DNA of 64,000 nt from Solibacillus sp. FSL K6-1523 (GCF_038005225.1 NZ_JBBOSU010000001.1:2406001-2470000); one strand, 5' to 3'; positions 1-9,516 are shown, numbered from the stretch's first letter. Made by a program: numbers and translations. The notes: a model not told the origin generated them from the sequence alone.

Positions 1-1348
1 TGGCCGAATACAATGCATCAATTGGGCCTGATCCGACCGCGCTTGATTTATAAATCTCCTCACCACGTTGGATTTTTACACTTGCAGATGGGAATGTTGC
101 ATTCGAAACAACTTGTAAATCAACAAGTTCAAAAAATTGATTCGAATAGCTTTCCTTATTTGGATTATTTTTCTCTGCCTTTTCATAATAATTCTCAACA
201 ATTACATATAAATCGTGATTGTACACTTCTTTTTTCGAGTCAGCTAATTTTAAGAAACCTTCAAAGATGCCTTCAAATTCTTCATCTGCAAAGTCTTTAA
301 AACCAAGTTTTGATAACGAATCTTTAACGGCATGTCGACCAGAACGCGCCGTTAGCACAAGTTCCATATCATCTAGACCGACATCTTCTGGATGCACAAT
401 TTCATACGCATCACGTGATTTTAAAAGACCATCTTGGTGAATACCCGAAGAATGGGCAAACGCATTATCTCCTGTGATTGCTTTATTCACCTGCACATCT
501 AGCCCCATAAAACTAGAAACGAGACGTGATGTATTCATAATTTCCTTCGTATTAATATCCGTAAAGACATCATAAATATCACCACGTGTTTTCAGTGCCA
601 TCACGACTTCTTCTAGCGCCGCATTCCCTGCACGTTCGCCGATACCGTTAACCGTACATTCCACTTTGTCCGCACCATTTTTAATCGCAGCCAGTGTATT
701 CGCTGTTGCCATCCCTAAGTCATTATGGCAATGCACCGATAGTAATACCGAATCATCTAAATTTTTCATGCGGTCATTCAGCCTGTAAATTAGCTCGCCC
801 CATTGCTCTGGCTCTGCAAACCCAACCGTATCAGGCACGTTAATCATTGTCGCGCCCGCTTTCATGACGGCTTCAATTGTCTTCCAAAGGTATTCAAAGT
901 CAGAGCGTGATGCATCCTCCGTTGAATATTGTACTTGTGGTAGTAGTGTTTTCGCATATTTCACAGCATCTACACCAATTTGTAAAATTTGGTCCTTAGA
1001 CTTGCTAAATTTCTTTTCAACATGAATATCCGAAGTACCAAGCACCATATGAATCATTGGATTTTCAGCATATTTGACTGCGTTATAGACCGAATCAATA
1101 TCCTCTTTTACCGCACGTGCTAAAGCGGTAATCATGATGTCCGATGTATTACCAACCTTTTGTGCCACTGCTTTTACTGCATCAAAATCACCTTGTGAAG
1201 AAGCAGGGAATCCAGCTTCAATGATATTGACACCAAGCTTTTTGAGTTGTTGAGCAATCTCTACTTTTTCATATAAATTTAATTTCGCACCTGGCACTTG
1301 CTCGCCATCACGTAACGTTGTATCAAATACCCAAATTTTTCTACTCAT
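1..1348 (-). CDS. leuA: 2-isopropylmalate synthase, 3' end outside window
   Basis: First committed step of leucine synthesis: acetyl-CoA plus 2-oxoisovalerate gives 2-isopropylmalate. About 449 codons are present from ATG at 1348; the C-terminal end of the regulatory domain runs off the window (the family is about 510 residues). Seen: the N-terminal DTTLRDGEQ motif, the HCHNDLGMA metal-binding motif, the NGIGERAGN loop and a SSGIHQDG segment, all characteristic of the DRE-TIM family. An AAAGGGG ribosome site precedes the ATG. It lies directly behind a leucine T-box leader, so it is controlled by uncharged tRNA-Leu. Confidence 0.95.
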   Translation of the reverse strand, partial: MSRKIWVFDTTLRDGEQVPGAKLNLYEKVEIAQQLKKLGVNIIEAGFPASSQGDFDAVKAVAQKVGNTSDIMITALARAVKEDIDSVYNAVKYAENPMIHMVLGTSDIHVEKKFSKSKDQILQIGVDAVKYAKTLLPQVQYSTEDASRSDFEYLWKTIEAVMKAGATMINVPDTVGFAEPEQWGELIYRLNDRMKNLDDSVLLSVHCHNDLGMATANTLAAIKNGADKVECTVNGIGERAGNAALEEVVMALKTRGDIYDVFTDINTKEIMNTSRLVSSFMGLDVQVNKAITGDNAFAHSSGIHQDGLLKSRDAYEIVHPEDVGLDDMELVLTARSGRHAVKDSLSKLGFKDFADEEFEGIFEGFLKLADSKKEVYNHDLYVIVENYYEKAEKNNPNKESYSNQFFELVDLQVVSNATFPSASVKIQRGEEIYKSSAVGSGPIDALYSA

Positions 1349-1477
1349 TTTCCAAAACCCCTTTTCCAGTTCATTTTGATTTACTAGTGGAAGCTTCCTG
1401 TGAAGGAATAGTCTTCATTATTGAATCGCGAGGAATTTTTTATTTAGCAAGTGCTAGAAACACAGGCTGAATAAATA

Positions 1478-1755
1478 TAAAAACCTCGCCTCCACGGATG
1501 ATTAAATCCGATAGAGACGAGGTTTGCTCGCGTTACCACTCTAATTGAACGGCCATTGCTGAAATCCGTTCCCCTTTACGACAGCATACACTGTCTTGCC
1601 CTTTAACGGTGGCTTCCGACTTCCCTACTTAAAGTTCAGGTTGTAGCTCATGGACGAGTTCGAAATTGTATGTACCAGTTCACACCACCCACTGGCTCTC
1701 TAAAAGCATACGGCATTTCTACTATTTCCAATCAAGGCTTGTTTTGTTGTCTTGA
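1478..1755 (-). promoter_or_regulatory. Leucine T-box riboswitch of leuA
   Basis: On the minus strand the T-box sequence AGAGTGGTAACGCG (1529-1542) is followed by a terminator hairpin, AACCTCGTCTC pairing with the GGCGAGGTT side and ending in a T run (1478-1524). The Stem I segment has a GAA-CUC-G context. The CUC triplet (1656-1658) is a leucine codon and is the likely specifier, matching leuA downstream. Uncharged tRNA-Leu would favour the antiterminator. T-box and terminator are read directly; the specifier is assigned by eye. Confidence 0.9.
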
Positions 1756-1760
1756 AAGCA

Positions 1761-1789
1761 AGTTTAAAGTGTTCGAGAAAAGAAGTCAA
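1761..1789 (-). promoter_or_regulatory. SigA-type promoter of the leuA leader
   Basis: Minus strand: -35 TTGACT, 17-nt spacer, -10 TAAACT. It sits just upstream of the T-box leader, so transcription should start near 1754. Confidence 0.6.
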
Positions 1790-1904
1790 TAGTTTTCTGA
1801 AAATTAAATTTTTATACCGTGTTTTCCTCCATTTTTATAAAATACATAATGCTAGTTAGCTCATTTCATCATACAATAGAGTTACATAGAGGAGGAATGC
1901 ATAT

Positions 1905-3464
1905 ATGGATGGTAAACTACTAACATCTTCTTTAGTCCATTTAAAAGGACAAGAGTTACGAATGATTTATTCGCTGCTCTTTAAAACAAACATCGTTAGC
2001 TTAATTAGCGCGAAAACAAAAGATTTATTCAATAAGGATGTCGATCATTTTAATGCATCACTCGAAAAAGAAATCGAAAAGCTCGACCATATTTCGGATG
2101 AAGCGCTGCAAATTGACTTATTTTTAAAGCTTACTGAAATCTATGAACTAAAAGGCACCCATTATGATACTGCACTTGAAATTGAACAAAAATGTGCAGA
2201 AGTTATTCAAAGTGCCCATGAAGAAATGCTCAAGGATGAAAAAGAATATAAGGAATTTGTACATAGTGCCGATGATAAATCCGCACTTCAATTCATGATT
2301 CATTATCAAATGCAAAAGGTATTTTCAACGTTTGATGGGAAATTTAAAGAATTCAATGAAAAAGAACGCAATGATTTCACTGAAAAGATCCATCAATTTT
2401 TAATGGAATTACCTGCTGAAAAACAGGCTCAACTGAAAGAAAAACTTAATATTGATGACTTAACAAATGACACGGTCCGACAAATTATGCTGACACAAGG
2501 TTCTGTTATCGTTCTCTCCATCATCGTGGAGGTCGCAGGTTTTGCTGCATATACAACGTTAACGACCGCGATTGCAACGTCGATGGCCATTATTGGCGTG
2601 ACACTTCCATTTGGTGTATATACATTTGCAACGACACTTTTATCATTAATCGTTAATCCATTTGTCCTTATCCCTCTTGCATTAGGTGGTGGCGGCTGGT
2701 TATTAACCCGTCAAAATAAACATTTACGCAAAAAATTAGTACCGGTTGTCCTATTACAAATGACTTTGCCACTAATTGTTGGAGTTGGTCATGAGGAGGA
2801 GGAACAACAAAATCTTCAGGCGTTTATTTCTCGCTGGCAGCATCAACGGGAGAAACAAATTGAGCTCAATACGCAGCAGCACAAACTTTTAAAAGAAATT
2901 GCATTTAATGAAAAAAATGCTCGAGCATTAGAGAAAAAATCGAGTGAAATTTCTAAGGACATTGCCAATTTAATCGATGAAATGGAGCATCTTCACCGCT
3001 CATTCAAACAAATGATTTATAGCATTCAACCTGAGGAACAATCCGCGCTTTACACAAGCTTATTAGAAATATCGGCGAGTAAAAAGGAGCATATCGCATC
3101 ATTAGAAGTCCAAATGATGAGCAATTCTAAGCATTCTGGCTTTTGGAATACGTTAACTTCGGCTTTTGATAAAAATTCTTTAAAAAACGAAATCCGTGCC
3201 ATAGAAAAAGAGGTCGAGCAAACGGAAAACCAGCTCGTAGCTGAATTCCTAGCAATGAATTGCCCGATTTTACAACAGGAGCAACAGCGGTACGCAGCTA
3301 TTCAAGAAAGCATGAGTGAACTAAATAACGAGCGTTCAGACTATTCGAAATCAAGTATTGCGATGCGCCAAGACATAGCTAAACTTGAAGAGGAATTACA
3401 CGACGTGAAAAAAGAATTAAAGGAACATCAAAAACGTTTTTACGGCTTGAAGGATATTTTGTAG
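1905..3464 (+). CDS. Membrane protein with long coiled coils, function unknown
   Basis: 519 residues from ATG with a strong GAGGAGG ribosome site. The N-terminal third is charged and helical. Residues about 200-270 form two or three hydrophobic segments rich in Gly, Ala and Thr. The C-terminal half (about 300-519) is Glu/Lys/Gln-rich and predicted coiled coil. The middle part (stretches such as FGVYTFATTLLSL and a GGGGW turn) weakly recalls the YaaW/UPF0174 group; this is an impression, not a firm assignment. No catalytic motif is visible. It is a single-gene unit with a terminator 16 nt downstream. Confidence 0.75.
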   Translation: MDGKLLTSSLVHLKGQELRMIYSLLFKTNIVSLISAKTKDLFNKDVDHFNASLEKEIEKLDHISDEALQIDLFLKLTEIYELKGTHYDTALEIEQKCAEVIQSAHEEMLKDEKEYKEFVHSADDKSALQFMIHYQMQKVFSTFDGKFKEFNEKERNDFTEKIHQFLMELPAEKQAQLKEKLNIDDLTNDTVRQIMLTQGSVIVLSIIVEVAGFAAYTTLTTAIATSMAIIGVTLPFGVYTFATTLLSLIVNPFVLIPLALGGGGWLLTRQNKHLRKKLVPVVLLQMTLPLIVGVGHEEEEQQNLQAFISRWQHQREKQIELNTQQHKLLKEIAFNEKNARALEKKSSEISKDIANLIDEMEHLHRSFKQMIYSIQPEEQSALYTSLLEISASKKEHIASLEVQMMSNSKHSGFWNTLTSAFDKNSLKNEIRAIEKEVEQTENQLVAEFLAMNCPILQQEQQRYAAIQESMSELNNERSDYSKSSIAMRQDIAKLEEELHDVKKELKEHQKRFYGLKDIL

Positions 3465-3480
3465 AAAATAAGTACAAAGA

Positions 3481-3520
3481 ACCCCACTACGTTGACTAAG
3501 GTTCACGTAGTAGGGTTTTA
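3481..3520 (+). terminator. Intrinsic terminator
   Basis: ACCCCACTACGT pairs with ACGTAGTAGGGTT, followed by a short T run; it ends the unit of the coiled-coil membrane protein gene. Confidence 0.75.
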
Positions 3521-3608
3521 CGGTTAACCACCTAGTCCACAATTGGTAAAAGAAGATGAACTATAGTATTATTAAAAAATACTTAATTACATAAAAGTGA
3601 GGTACGCT

Positions 3609-4235
3609 ATGGAATCGAAAAGACTATCGCTACACCGCGCACTATCTGAGTTAAAAATGCTAAACGAACGCATAGACGCTGCTACAAAAAATGTTGTACT
3701 CATCCGTGCTAATCGTAAAAGTAACGAAAAGATCGACGGGATGCCCATTGAAGAGTTCAAAAAGGAGATGCAAGGCTCTTATGATAAAGTAATCAGCCTC
3801 ATCTCGTATCGTAACCGCTTAAAGGCCCTCGTTGTTGCATCGAATGCGCAAACAAACGTACAAATCGGCACAGTAACAATGACAGTAGCTGAGGCAATCG
3901 AACGTAAGCAATCCATTCAATTTGAAAAGGACGTTGTCGAAAAATTACGCAGACAATACCAACGTGCCATTACACAAGTGACTGAAGCTAACGAGGCACT
4001 ACCTGAAAAACTTGAAACGTATTTAGTTAATATCCTAGGCAATAAGGACAAGCAATCACCTGATGAAGTCCAATTACATACCGAAACATTCATGAAGCGT
4101 AATGAATACGAGCTGATTGATCCAATGCAAGTAAAAAAAATTATCGATATGTTAACTGCGCAGATTGAAGAATTTGAGTCTGAAGTTGATGCAGTATTAT
4201 CCGAATCAAACGCAACAACGTTTATTGAACTATAG
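3609..4235 (+). CDS. Helical protein, possibly phage-related, function unknown
   Basis: 208 residues from ATG 3609. A GTG twelve bases upstream is in frame, but it lies inside the GTGAGGT ribosome site that serves the ATG, so ATG is preferred. The protein is charged and mostly helical, with conserved-looking stretches LHRALSELKMLNERID at the N-terminus and VEIxxxxxTVAEAIERK-like spacing in the middle. The layout resembles small proteins annotated in Listeria and Bacillus phages, from memory only. No domain with known activity is visible. It stands alone between two terminator-flanked gaps. Confidence 0.7.
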   Translation: MESKRLSLHRALSELKMLNERIDAATKNVVLIRANRKSNEKIDGMPIEEFKKEMQGSYDKVISLISYRNRLKALVVASNAQTNVQIGTVTMTVAEAIERKQSIQFEKDVVEKLRRQYQRAITQVTEANEALPEKLETYLVNILGNKDKQSPDEVQLHTETFMKRNEYELIDPMQVKKIIDMLTAQIEEFESEVDAVLSESNATTFIEL

Positions 4236-4478
4236 TTTATTTGCATAGCCTAGCGAAAACAGCAAACGTAACGTCGCTCGCGTTTCGTGGCTTTCCCGCG
4301 AGTTAAAACATTGAAACAAGCCACAAACCTACAAAACTAAACAATTATAAGTTGTAAACAGATAGAAAAGTTCAACGCTCAACACTTAAATATAAACGTT
4401 CAACGATCAAAGTTCTTCTTCTATTAAAGTACAACGTTTAAACTTTAACGATCTTTCAAATCCTAGAGTTTGGTTCAG
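4236..4478. other. Gene-free intergenic stretch
   Basis: No open frame of note. Contains GC-rich patches with CGCTCGCG/CGCGAG and several AACGTT/CAACG-like words; it leads into the structured region at 4479. Confidence 0.5.
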
Positions 4479-4576
4479 GTAGGACATTACATGACCGGCT
4501 GTGGTCCCACTAGGCAGCTCGTGCTGTGCAAAACGATATGAAAAGATGCCCTCAAATCATTTGAGGGCATCTTTTT
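4479..4576 (+). ncRNA. Candidate structured small RNA ending in a terminator
   Basis: Sequence can fold as GGAC...GACC/GGTC pairings (4480-4510), then a GCAG-CTCGT-GCTG hairpin (about 4514-4530), then a 16-bp terminator helix (4541-4576). No protein frame covers it. No convincing promoter was found, so this remains a proposal. Confidence 0.3.
4541..4576. terminator. Strong bidirectional terminator
   Basis: AAAAGATGCCCTCAAAT pairs with ATTTGAGGGCATCTTTTT around a minimal loop. It can end plus-strand transcription and the minus-strand anti-sigma operon that stops at 4608. Confidence 0.85.
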
Positions 4577-4607
4577 ACTTGTATTTACTGTATTAATATT
4601 GTATTCA

Positions 4608-6386
4608 TTAGTAATTTATTTTACCACCCGTTTGTGGATCATATTGATAGTACATCGAATGTGTTTCCGCCACTTCTTCTAGGATGAGTTTTTCGCCCTT
4701 CCAAAATACAGTATTGACATTCGTAAAGTGTGTTTGCTTTCCTTTTTCTATATCAATTAGCAACAATTTCGGATCTAAATCATCTATATAATAGTCGGCA
4801 GTTAAATAGCGTCCAGTCGCGTCCAGTGCCACTTTATACATAACTCCCCCTTCAAGGTTTGCTAACAGATTGAAAGTTTTTGTTTCACGATTGAAAGAAA
4901 GTAAGGTTACGTTACTCGGTTCATCCATTCCCTGCAAACTAAAGATTAAGTTCTTTTCATCATGTGTACGTAGTAAGGAACTGAAACGAATATTGTCCGT
5001 TTGAATATATGATTGGGGAATGTCTTGTAAAGAGAAAAGTACCTCCCCTTTGCCATCCTTCACCAATTCAATTTCATTTTTTTCATTTGACAATAGTTCT
5101 GTGACAGACAGCTCATTCACTGTTTCAATCACATATCGCTCATTTTCCTTCATAACAGTAAAGTCATACGTGGACACTTTGTAATAAGCAAGAGCTGTGT
5201 CTGTCCAATACACTTCCGCTTTTACTGAAGTAGAGTGCTCATTTTTTATCGTCTCCAATATTTGAAAGCCAATTTGTTTAGGATTCGAATACGTTAAAAA
5301 TTCTGGAGGGTCTTTGAGTAAGCTTTTTGCAAAGTCATCATCCCGCACCATTAATGCTTGTAAATAACTTTCCACCGTTTCAATCTCCGTACTCGATTGT
5401 TCACTCAATTCGATTTTCATAATTTTTGCAAGTCCGTTTTCACCATTATTTCTCTTTTTCAAAACATACAATGTACGCCCATCCTTACCCCAAATCGGAA
5501 ATTGATAATGATACATCCCTTTATCCAAAGGCTCAAAACGTGGGGGCGGATTAGTCGTGACCTTGTTTTTTGTTTCCAAATCCATATCTGAAATCCATAC
5601 ATCTTCAACCCCCGAATGCACTTTCACATACGAAATATAATTTCCATCTTTGTTAACTGATGGATTCTTCCCATGATCCACAATGCTTTCTTTTCCACTC
5701 TTTACATTATAAATAATAATTTCTCCATGGCGCTCGAAGACCAATTTTTGTTCCTTCTCCACATAAGAGACCATTTCTCCACTTACAATGAAAGTCTCTT
5801 CCTTTGTTTGCACATTTACTTCTACAATTTGTTTTTCCTTACCCGTTACTTTTGTTAAATATATGTGGTCTTTATCCTTCCATTCCGGATAAATATAACT
5901 AGAATCTGAATTACTATCTAGCACTTTTTCCGATTTTGCAGTTTTCACATCTAGCAAAAACACATCTCCATTATGCGTATAAAGAAGCTTATCCACCTTA
6001 GACAAACGACTAAAACTATCTGCTACATCCTCTAAAACTTGTTTCAATTCATTCTCATAAACAAAAATACCTCTGCCTTCTAATGAAAGATACAAACGTC
6101 CATCATGGTACGTATAGGCGGTTATTTCCCCACTTCCAATATCAAGAAACGAAATGGCATTCGTAATTTTTAACGAACTTGCCTTCACGTATGGTAGTTG
6201 TTCATTCGGCAATACAAAAGCTAAAAACAAAATAGCTGCCGCAATTAAAGGTATCCAAGCATGCTTCCATTTTCTCTTCTTGCTACTCTTCACAAAATTT
6301 TTACGCAATTGTTTTTTTAAATCCGTGTCGACTTCAATCTCATCTCTTAACCTGTAAAGTGTTTTCTCTATTTTTTCATTTTCCAT
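4608..6386 (-). CDS. Membrane-anchored anti-sigma-like protein with large extracytoplasmic domain
   Basis: 592 residues. ATG 6386 shares its first base with the TGA stop of the upstream sigma gene (TGATG), with GGGGGG as ribosome site, so the two are translationally coupled. Residues 1-40 are basic and cytoplasmic, one membrane helix spans about 44-64, and the remainder is outside. It holds repeated beta-strand units with aromatic/Asp patterns (WSD, IWGKDGRTLYVL, LLLIDIEKG) like a TolB/WD40-type propeller, around a central domain at about 330-420. The likely role is to hold the partner ECF sigma factor at the membrane and sense an external signal. Partnership is inferred from coupling and topology. 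Confidence 0.8.
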   Translation of the reverse strand: MENEKIEKTLYRLRDEIEVDTDLKKQLRKNFVKSSKKRKWKHAWIPLIAAAILFLAFVLPNEQLPYVKASSLKITNAISFLDIGSGEITAYTYHDGRLYLSLEGRGIFVYENELKQVLEDVADSFSRLSKVDKLLYTHNGDVFLLDVKTAKSEKVLDSNSDSSYIYPEWKDKDHIYLTKVTGKEKQIVEVNVQTKEETFIVSGEMVSYVEKEQKLVFERHGEIIIYNVKSGKESIVDHGKNPSVNKDGNYISYVKVHSGVEDVWISDMDLETKNKVTTNPPPRFEPLDKGMYHYQFPIWGKDGRTLYVLKKRNNGENGLAKIMKIELSEQSSTEIETVESYLQALMVRDDDFAKSLLKDPPEFLTYSNPKQIGFQILETIKNEHSTSVKAEVYWTDTALAYYKVSTYDFTVMKENERYVIETVNELSVTELLSNEKNEIELVKDGKGEVLFSLQDIPQSYIQTDNIRFSSLLRTHDEKNLIFSLQGMDEPSNVTLLSFNRETKTFNLLANLEGGVMYKVALDATGRYLTADYYIDDLDPKLLLIDIEKGKQTHFTNVNTVFWKGEKLILEEVAETHSMYYQYDPQTGGKINY

Positions 6387-6883
6387 CACAATCCCCCCAA
6401 ACACTTCTTCACTAAAACACCTAATTTTCTTGTAATACGATTTGACTTTACACGAAGCGACCCTTCCTCTTTATTCAAAATGACCGCCATGTCTTTAAAT
6501 TTCAAATCTGCAAAATAGCGTAACTCCGTAATTTCTAAATCGGCTTCTGTTAAATGCCGTAAACTTTTTTGTAAACATTCCTGCTCCGTCTTCCCTTCAA
6601 ACGGATCTTCAAATGGAAGCGGGCTCAAATACTGTTCGAATTCATCTCCCAATAGCACACTTTTATTTTTCCGATAGTAATCAATGACCGTATTCCGCGC
6701 GATCGTAAACAGCCATGCTTTATCATTCGGATGCCCCTCCACCATAGAAAACTTCTCAAATGCCTTCCGAAACACCTCACTCACCAAATCTTCCGTTTCC
6801 CATTTATTACTCGTCTTTACATACACATAACGATAAATGTCATCAAAATAAGCATCATACAAATCAACAAACTTCACATCCAA
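6386..6883 (-). CDS. ECF-type RNA polymerase sigma factor
   Basis: 165 residues from TTG 6883, chosen because GGGGGA sits about 7 nt upstream; an in-frame TTG at 6910 has no comparable site, and GTG 6877 is also possible. Region 2 is visible as FVDLYDAYFDDIYRYVYVKT with WLFTIARNTVIDYYR; region 4 as LTEADLEITELRYFADLKFKDMA then an HTH ending VKSNRITRKLG. It directs polymerase to a small regulon and is the partner of the coupled downstream membrane protein. A possible self-activated promoter lies at 6916-6943. Confidence 0.88.
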   Translation of the reverse strand: MDVKFVDLYDAYFDDIYRYVYVKTSNKWETEDLVSEVFRKAFEKFSMVEGHPNDKAWLFTIARNTVIDYYRKNKSVLLGDEFEQYLSPLPFEDPFEGKTEQECLQKSLRHLTEADLEITELRYFADLKFKDMAVILNKEEGSLRVKSNRITRKLGVLVKKCLGGL

Positions 6884-6915
6884 TTCACTTCCCCCATTTA
6901 ATCTTTCCAATTGTA

Positions 6916-6943
6916 TAAACGATTCATTTCGTAAAACGTAACA
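6916..6943 (-). promoter_or_regulatory. Possible ECF-type promoter of the sigma operon
   Basis: Minus strand TGTTAC, 16-nt spacer, CGTTTA: the spacing and motif style of ECF promoters. Autoregulation is typical of such operons, but this match is by eye. Confidence 0.3.
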
Positions 6944-6972
6944 TTCTATTAATATTTTTTAAGTTATTCTTC

Positions 6973-6981
6973 TGCTATAAT
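6973..6981 (+). promoter_or_regulatory. Extended -10 promoter of the lipoprotein gene
   Basis: TGC-TATAAT, an extended -10, lies 38 nt before the TTG start at 7020; no clear -35. Confidence 0.5.
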
Positions 6982-7019
6982 TACTATGTAATTTTACAAT
7001 ATAAATTGGAGGACAAAAA

Positions 7020-8045
7020 TTGAAAAAAGGATTTGCGATATTTTCATTATTTTTAGTCATGATTTTAAGTGCATGTAGTTCTCTTTCAAACGATCAATTA
7101 ATAAAGGATTATGTAAAAGATACACATGGCATTGATATTGTCATTAAAAATTCATATAAAAATGAGTTAGAATTAGGTGAAGATTCATACGTTGTCGCTC
7201 CTGTTGACCATCAAGAAATGGAGTTTTCGGTTATAGTGGAGTCATTTATAACGGAAGATGAACCTAAACTTAATTACAAAGGGAAGCATTTAATCAGAGA
7301 CAATTATTCAACTGCAATAGCAGCAGATACGGAACTGCATAAATTAGATAATGTTATACCAGATATCAAAAAACTTGGATTTAGCGAATCCTTCGATAAT
7401 GAAAATAGAGTGTTTTTTGGAGAAGAAGGAAAGGAAATTTGGGGTCTCTTATATTCCAACCTTCCTATGGAAATAAAAAATTTTGAAGAAAAAGATTTAG
7501 ACCACCTATTCGAATTATATAAATTAATAAAACAAAGCGGGGCGTTATTTGACAAGGTTATTGTCTCAGATATGAGAGAAAATCATGAAAGAGGATCCTT
7601 TGTATTCGAAATAAAGGCATTGAAGGATGTCAATACAAAAGAAGAATTTTTGCTTAAAATGAAAAAAACAAACGCAAACATCGCAAGTTTTTATCAAAAT
7701 AAAAAATGGGCATCTGAAAAAAAGAAAATTGAAAACGATCGATTCACTTTTGATTCCGAATATGATGATTATTGGTTTAATTGTAGGGAAGTTAACGCAA
7801 ATGGGGAATGTACGAATATTTTTGTAACGATCTATTTTAAAGATAACACCTTAACTAAATCAAATAACTTTCTCGAACAAGATTTGAACTCTATTTTCAA
7901 TTTATTCGAAAAGACGATTACGCCAAAAGCTTCGATCGAATATAATTTTATAGAAGTGAGTTCAGATGACGGTATTAGATTTCAAGAAGGTGAAATTAAA
8001 AAATATTCATCCACTTTAGATTTTATCAACAATAATTTTAAATAA
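7020..8045 (+). CDS. Secreted lipoprotein, function unknown
   Basis: 341 residues from TTG with GGAGG ribosome site. Signal peptide with lipobox LSAC, lipid-modified Cys19, so anchored on the outer face of the membrane. The mature part is rich in Lys/Asp/Asn with mixed alpha/beta character and a central Lys-rich stretch. I recognise no family. It is divergent from the first sigma/anti-sigma operon and could be one of its targets, but its own promoter looks SigA-like. AT content is higher than in neighbours. Confidence 0.75.
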   Translation: MKKGFAIFSLFLVMILSACSSLSNDQLIKDYVKDTHGIDIVIKNSYKNELELGEDSYVVAPVDHQEMEFSVIVESFITEDEPKLNYKGKHLIRDNYSTAIAADTELHKLDNVIPDIKKLGFSESFDNENRVFFGEEGKEIWGLLYSNLPMEIKNFEEKDLDHLFELYKLIKQSGALFDKVIVSDMRENHERGSFVFEIKALKDVNTKEEFLLKMKKTNANIASFYQNKKWASEKKKIENDRFTFDSEYDDYWFNCREVNANGECTNIFVTIYFKDNTLTKSNNFLEQDLNSIFNLFEKTITPKASIEYNFIEVSSDDGIRFQEGEIKKYSSTLDFINNNFK

Positions 8046-8068
8046 AAAGAAGCATTCTGCATGATTAT

Positions 8069-8110
8069 GAACTGACCCTCAAATAGATCCACTATTTCAG
8101 GGTTCAGTTC
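8069..8110. terminator. Hairpin between convergent genes
   Basis: GAACTGACCCT pairs with AGGGTTCAGTTC (one bulge), with inner CAAATAG/CTATTTC pairing. T-tracts are weak on both sides; it could serve either strand. Confidence 0.45.
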
Positions 8111-8118
8111 AAAAATAA

Positions 8119-8274
8119 TTATCGTAGATTCTTATCTATTGATTTCAGTTTTAGTTTTAAAAAAAATTTGTTCATTTTATACTTGTGTTGTCCTACTATC
8201 TTAGTGGTAATGTAGTTAAAAAAACATAGGTATAAAATCAACATAGTTACTACTTCTATAAATAAAAATTTCAT
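8119..8274 (-). CDS. Possible 51-residue membrane peptide
   Basis: ATG 8274 opens a 51-codon frame: hydrophobic residues 2-24 (MKFLFIEVVTMLILYLCFF) then a very basic tail ending KSIDKNLR. A modest GAGAGG site lies about 10 nt upstream, and the hairpin at 8069-8110 follows the stop. Single membrane helix plus positive tail is the usual form of small membrane regulators or toxins, but chance cannot be excluded. Confidence 0.3.
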   Translation of the reverse strand: MKFLFIEVVTMLILYLCFFNYITTKIVGQHKYKMNKFFLKLKLKSIDKNLR

Positions 8275-8484
8275 ATTAACTATACCTCTCGTATCCATAT
8301 CCCACTAAACGGTCTATTTCAGTCATTACTTTTCATCCCCATTAATTGATCGTACCTGATTTTTTTAAAATTGCTCATAACCTTCTATTCCTAGTTCCTT
8401 TGCAACCTTTTATTAGAATAAGAAAAAGGCCTGCCGTTGCAACTCCGATATTCAACTAGACTGCTGAGGAGAAGAATTACTTAA
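8275..8484. other. Intergenic, no gene recognised
   Basis: AT-rich; only tiny broken frames on the minus strand (a 16-codon and an 18-codon frame) that may be decayed coding sequence. Confidence 0.4.
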
Positions 8485-9348
8485 TCAATTGTTATTTTCT
8501 TTTAAAAAGTTTATGACTATCTCGTCAGTATTTTTGGATAAGTTACCAAGCCAGATCAAGTGTCCCCAAGTATCCAATAGACATAGTTTTGAATGTAGGA
8601 TATTTTCGTGGGCTAGCTTTGCATGTTCTATACTAACTGAACTATCAAACTTACTATGCATAATTAAGGTAGGACAATTTATAGATTTCAAATCTTTAAC
8701 AGATAGTTCCATAGTTTGTGATAAATCAATTAAGAAGCCATGTCCAGAGCGTTGGCGATTATTCATTTGAGCAGTTAATGCAATGTCATTGCCATTAATT
8801 TTGTCTTTTGCATCTTTGTATTTTAAAGTGCTAAAAGAAGAAAACATCAGTTTGAAAATAAGGTGAGGAAAACGATTACTCATCGCTGAAATCATGCCCC
8901 AAGTATACTTTTCAATTCTAGAATTAAATAACATCGATGCTGCCATATATGTCCAATCCTTTGGAGTGAGCCATTCTTTAGTAACTGCAGATTGTAAAGT
9001 AAGTGAACGGGTAAAGTGTGGAAATTTTTCCGCAAAAATAATCCCTGTTGGTCCACCAGCTGATATAGCCAATACGTGAACTTTTTCTATATTTAAATGC
9101 TGTAATAGCTTTGCGTAATTGTCACAGGCAATGGAAAGGGTATCACCTATTTCCTTAGAAGTTTTCCCGTAGCCTGCTCTAGAAGGTGTGATAATTGAGA
9201 AGCCATTCTCTAATAATGCTTTATATCCAAATTCTTCTTTACAATTTGAATGTCCACCATGAAAAACGAGTACTGGTTCTCCTATCCCTACAATCGAGTA
9301 TTCAATAGACCCATTATTAGTCGCATACTCACCAAATGTTTTCTTCAA
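8485..9348 (-). CDS. Alpha/beta hydrolase
   Basis: 287 residues from TTG 9348, preceded by a GGTGGGGGG ribosome site. The N-terminal strand leads to the VFHGGHS oxyanion motif (about residue 28). The nucleophile elbow reads AISAGGP (Ser near 97), unusual in having Ala where the first Gly of GxSxG normally stands. The acid is likely Asp in HSKFDSSV and the base His in WGHLIW near the C-terminus. Cytoplasmic, substrate unknown; could be an esterase or haloperoxidase-like enzyme. It is a single gene. Confidence 0.82.
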   Translation of the reverse strand: MKKTFGEYATNNGSIEYSIVGIGEPVLVFHGGHSNCKEEFGYKALLENGFSIITPSRAGYGKTSKEIGDTLSIACDNYAKLLQHLNIEKVHVLAISAGGPTGIIFAEKFPHFTRSLTLQSAVTKEWLTPKDWTYMAASMLFNSRIEKYTWGMISAMSNRFPHLIFKLMFSSFSTLKYKDAKDKINGNDIALTAQMNNRQRSGHGFLIDLSQTMELSVKDLKSINCPTLIMHSKFDSSVSIEHAKLAHENILHSKLCLLDTWGHLIWLGNLSKNTDEIVINFLKENNN

Positions 9349-9516
9349 TACAATTAGCCCCCCACCAAATTTTCACATCATCAAATTTGATTATTTATAA
9401 ATAACCTGCACCAGGTGCTAAAACAATTCAGACAATTAACTACAAATCGAAATTCCATTATCTAAATATATCGTCTACACAAATAGCGCTAATCATATTA
9501 AATAAATAGCTGTGCT

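Noticed and set aside
3917-4246. 109-codon minus-strand frame opposite the second plus-strand gene.
   Set aside because: Shadow of the real gene; Ser-rich antisense composition and no ribosome site.
4479-4540. Idea that the structured stretch is a tRNA or a known housekeeping RNA.
   Set aside because: No cloverleaf with CCA-end geometry, no T-loop GTTCRA in place, and it does not match 6S, SRP, tmRNA or RNase P elements I can recall.
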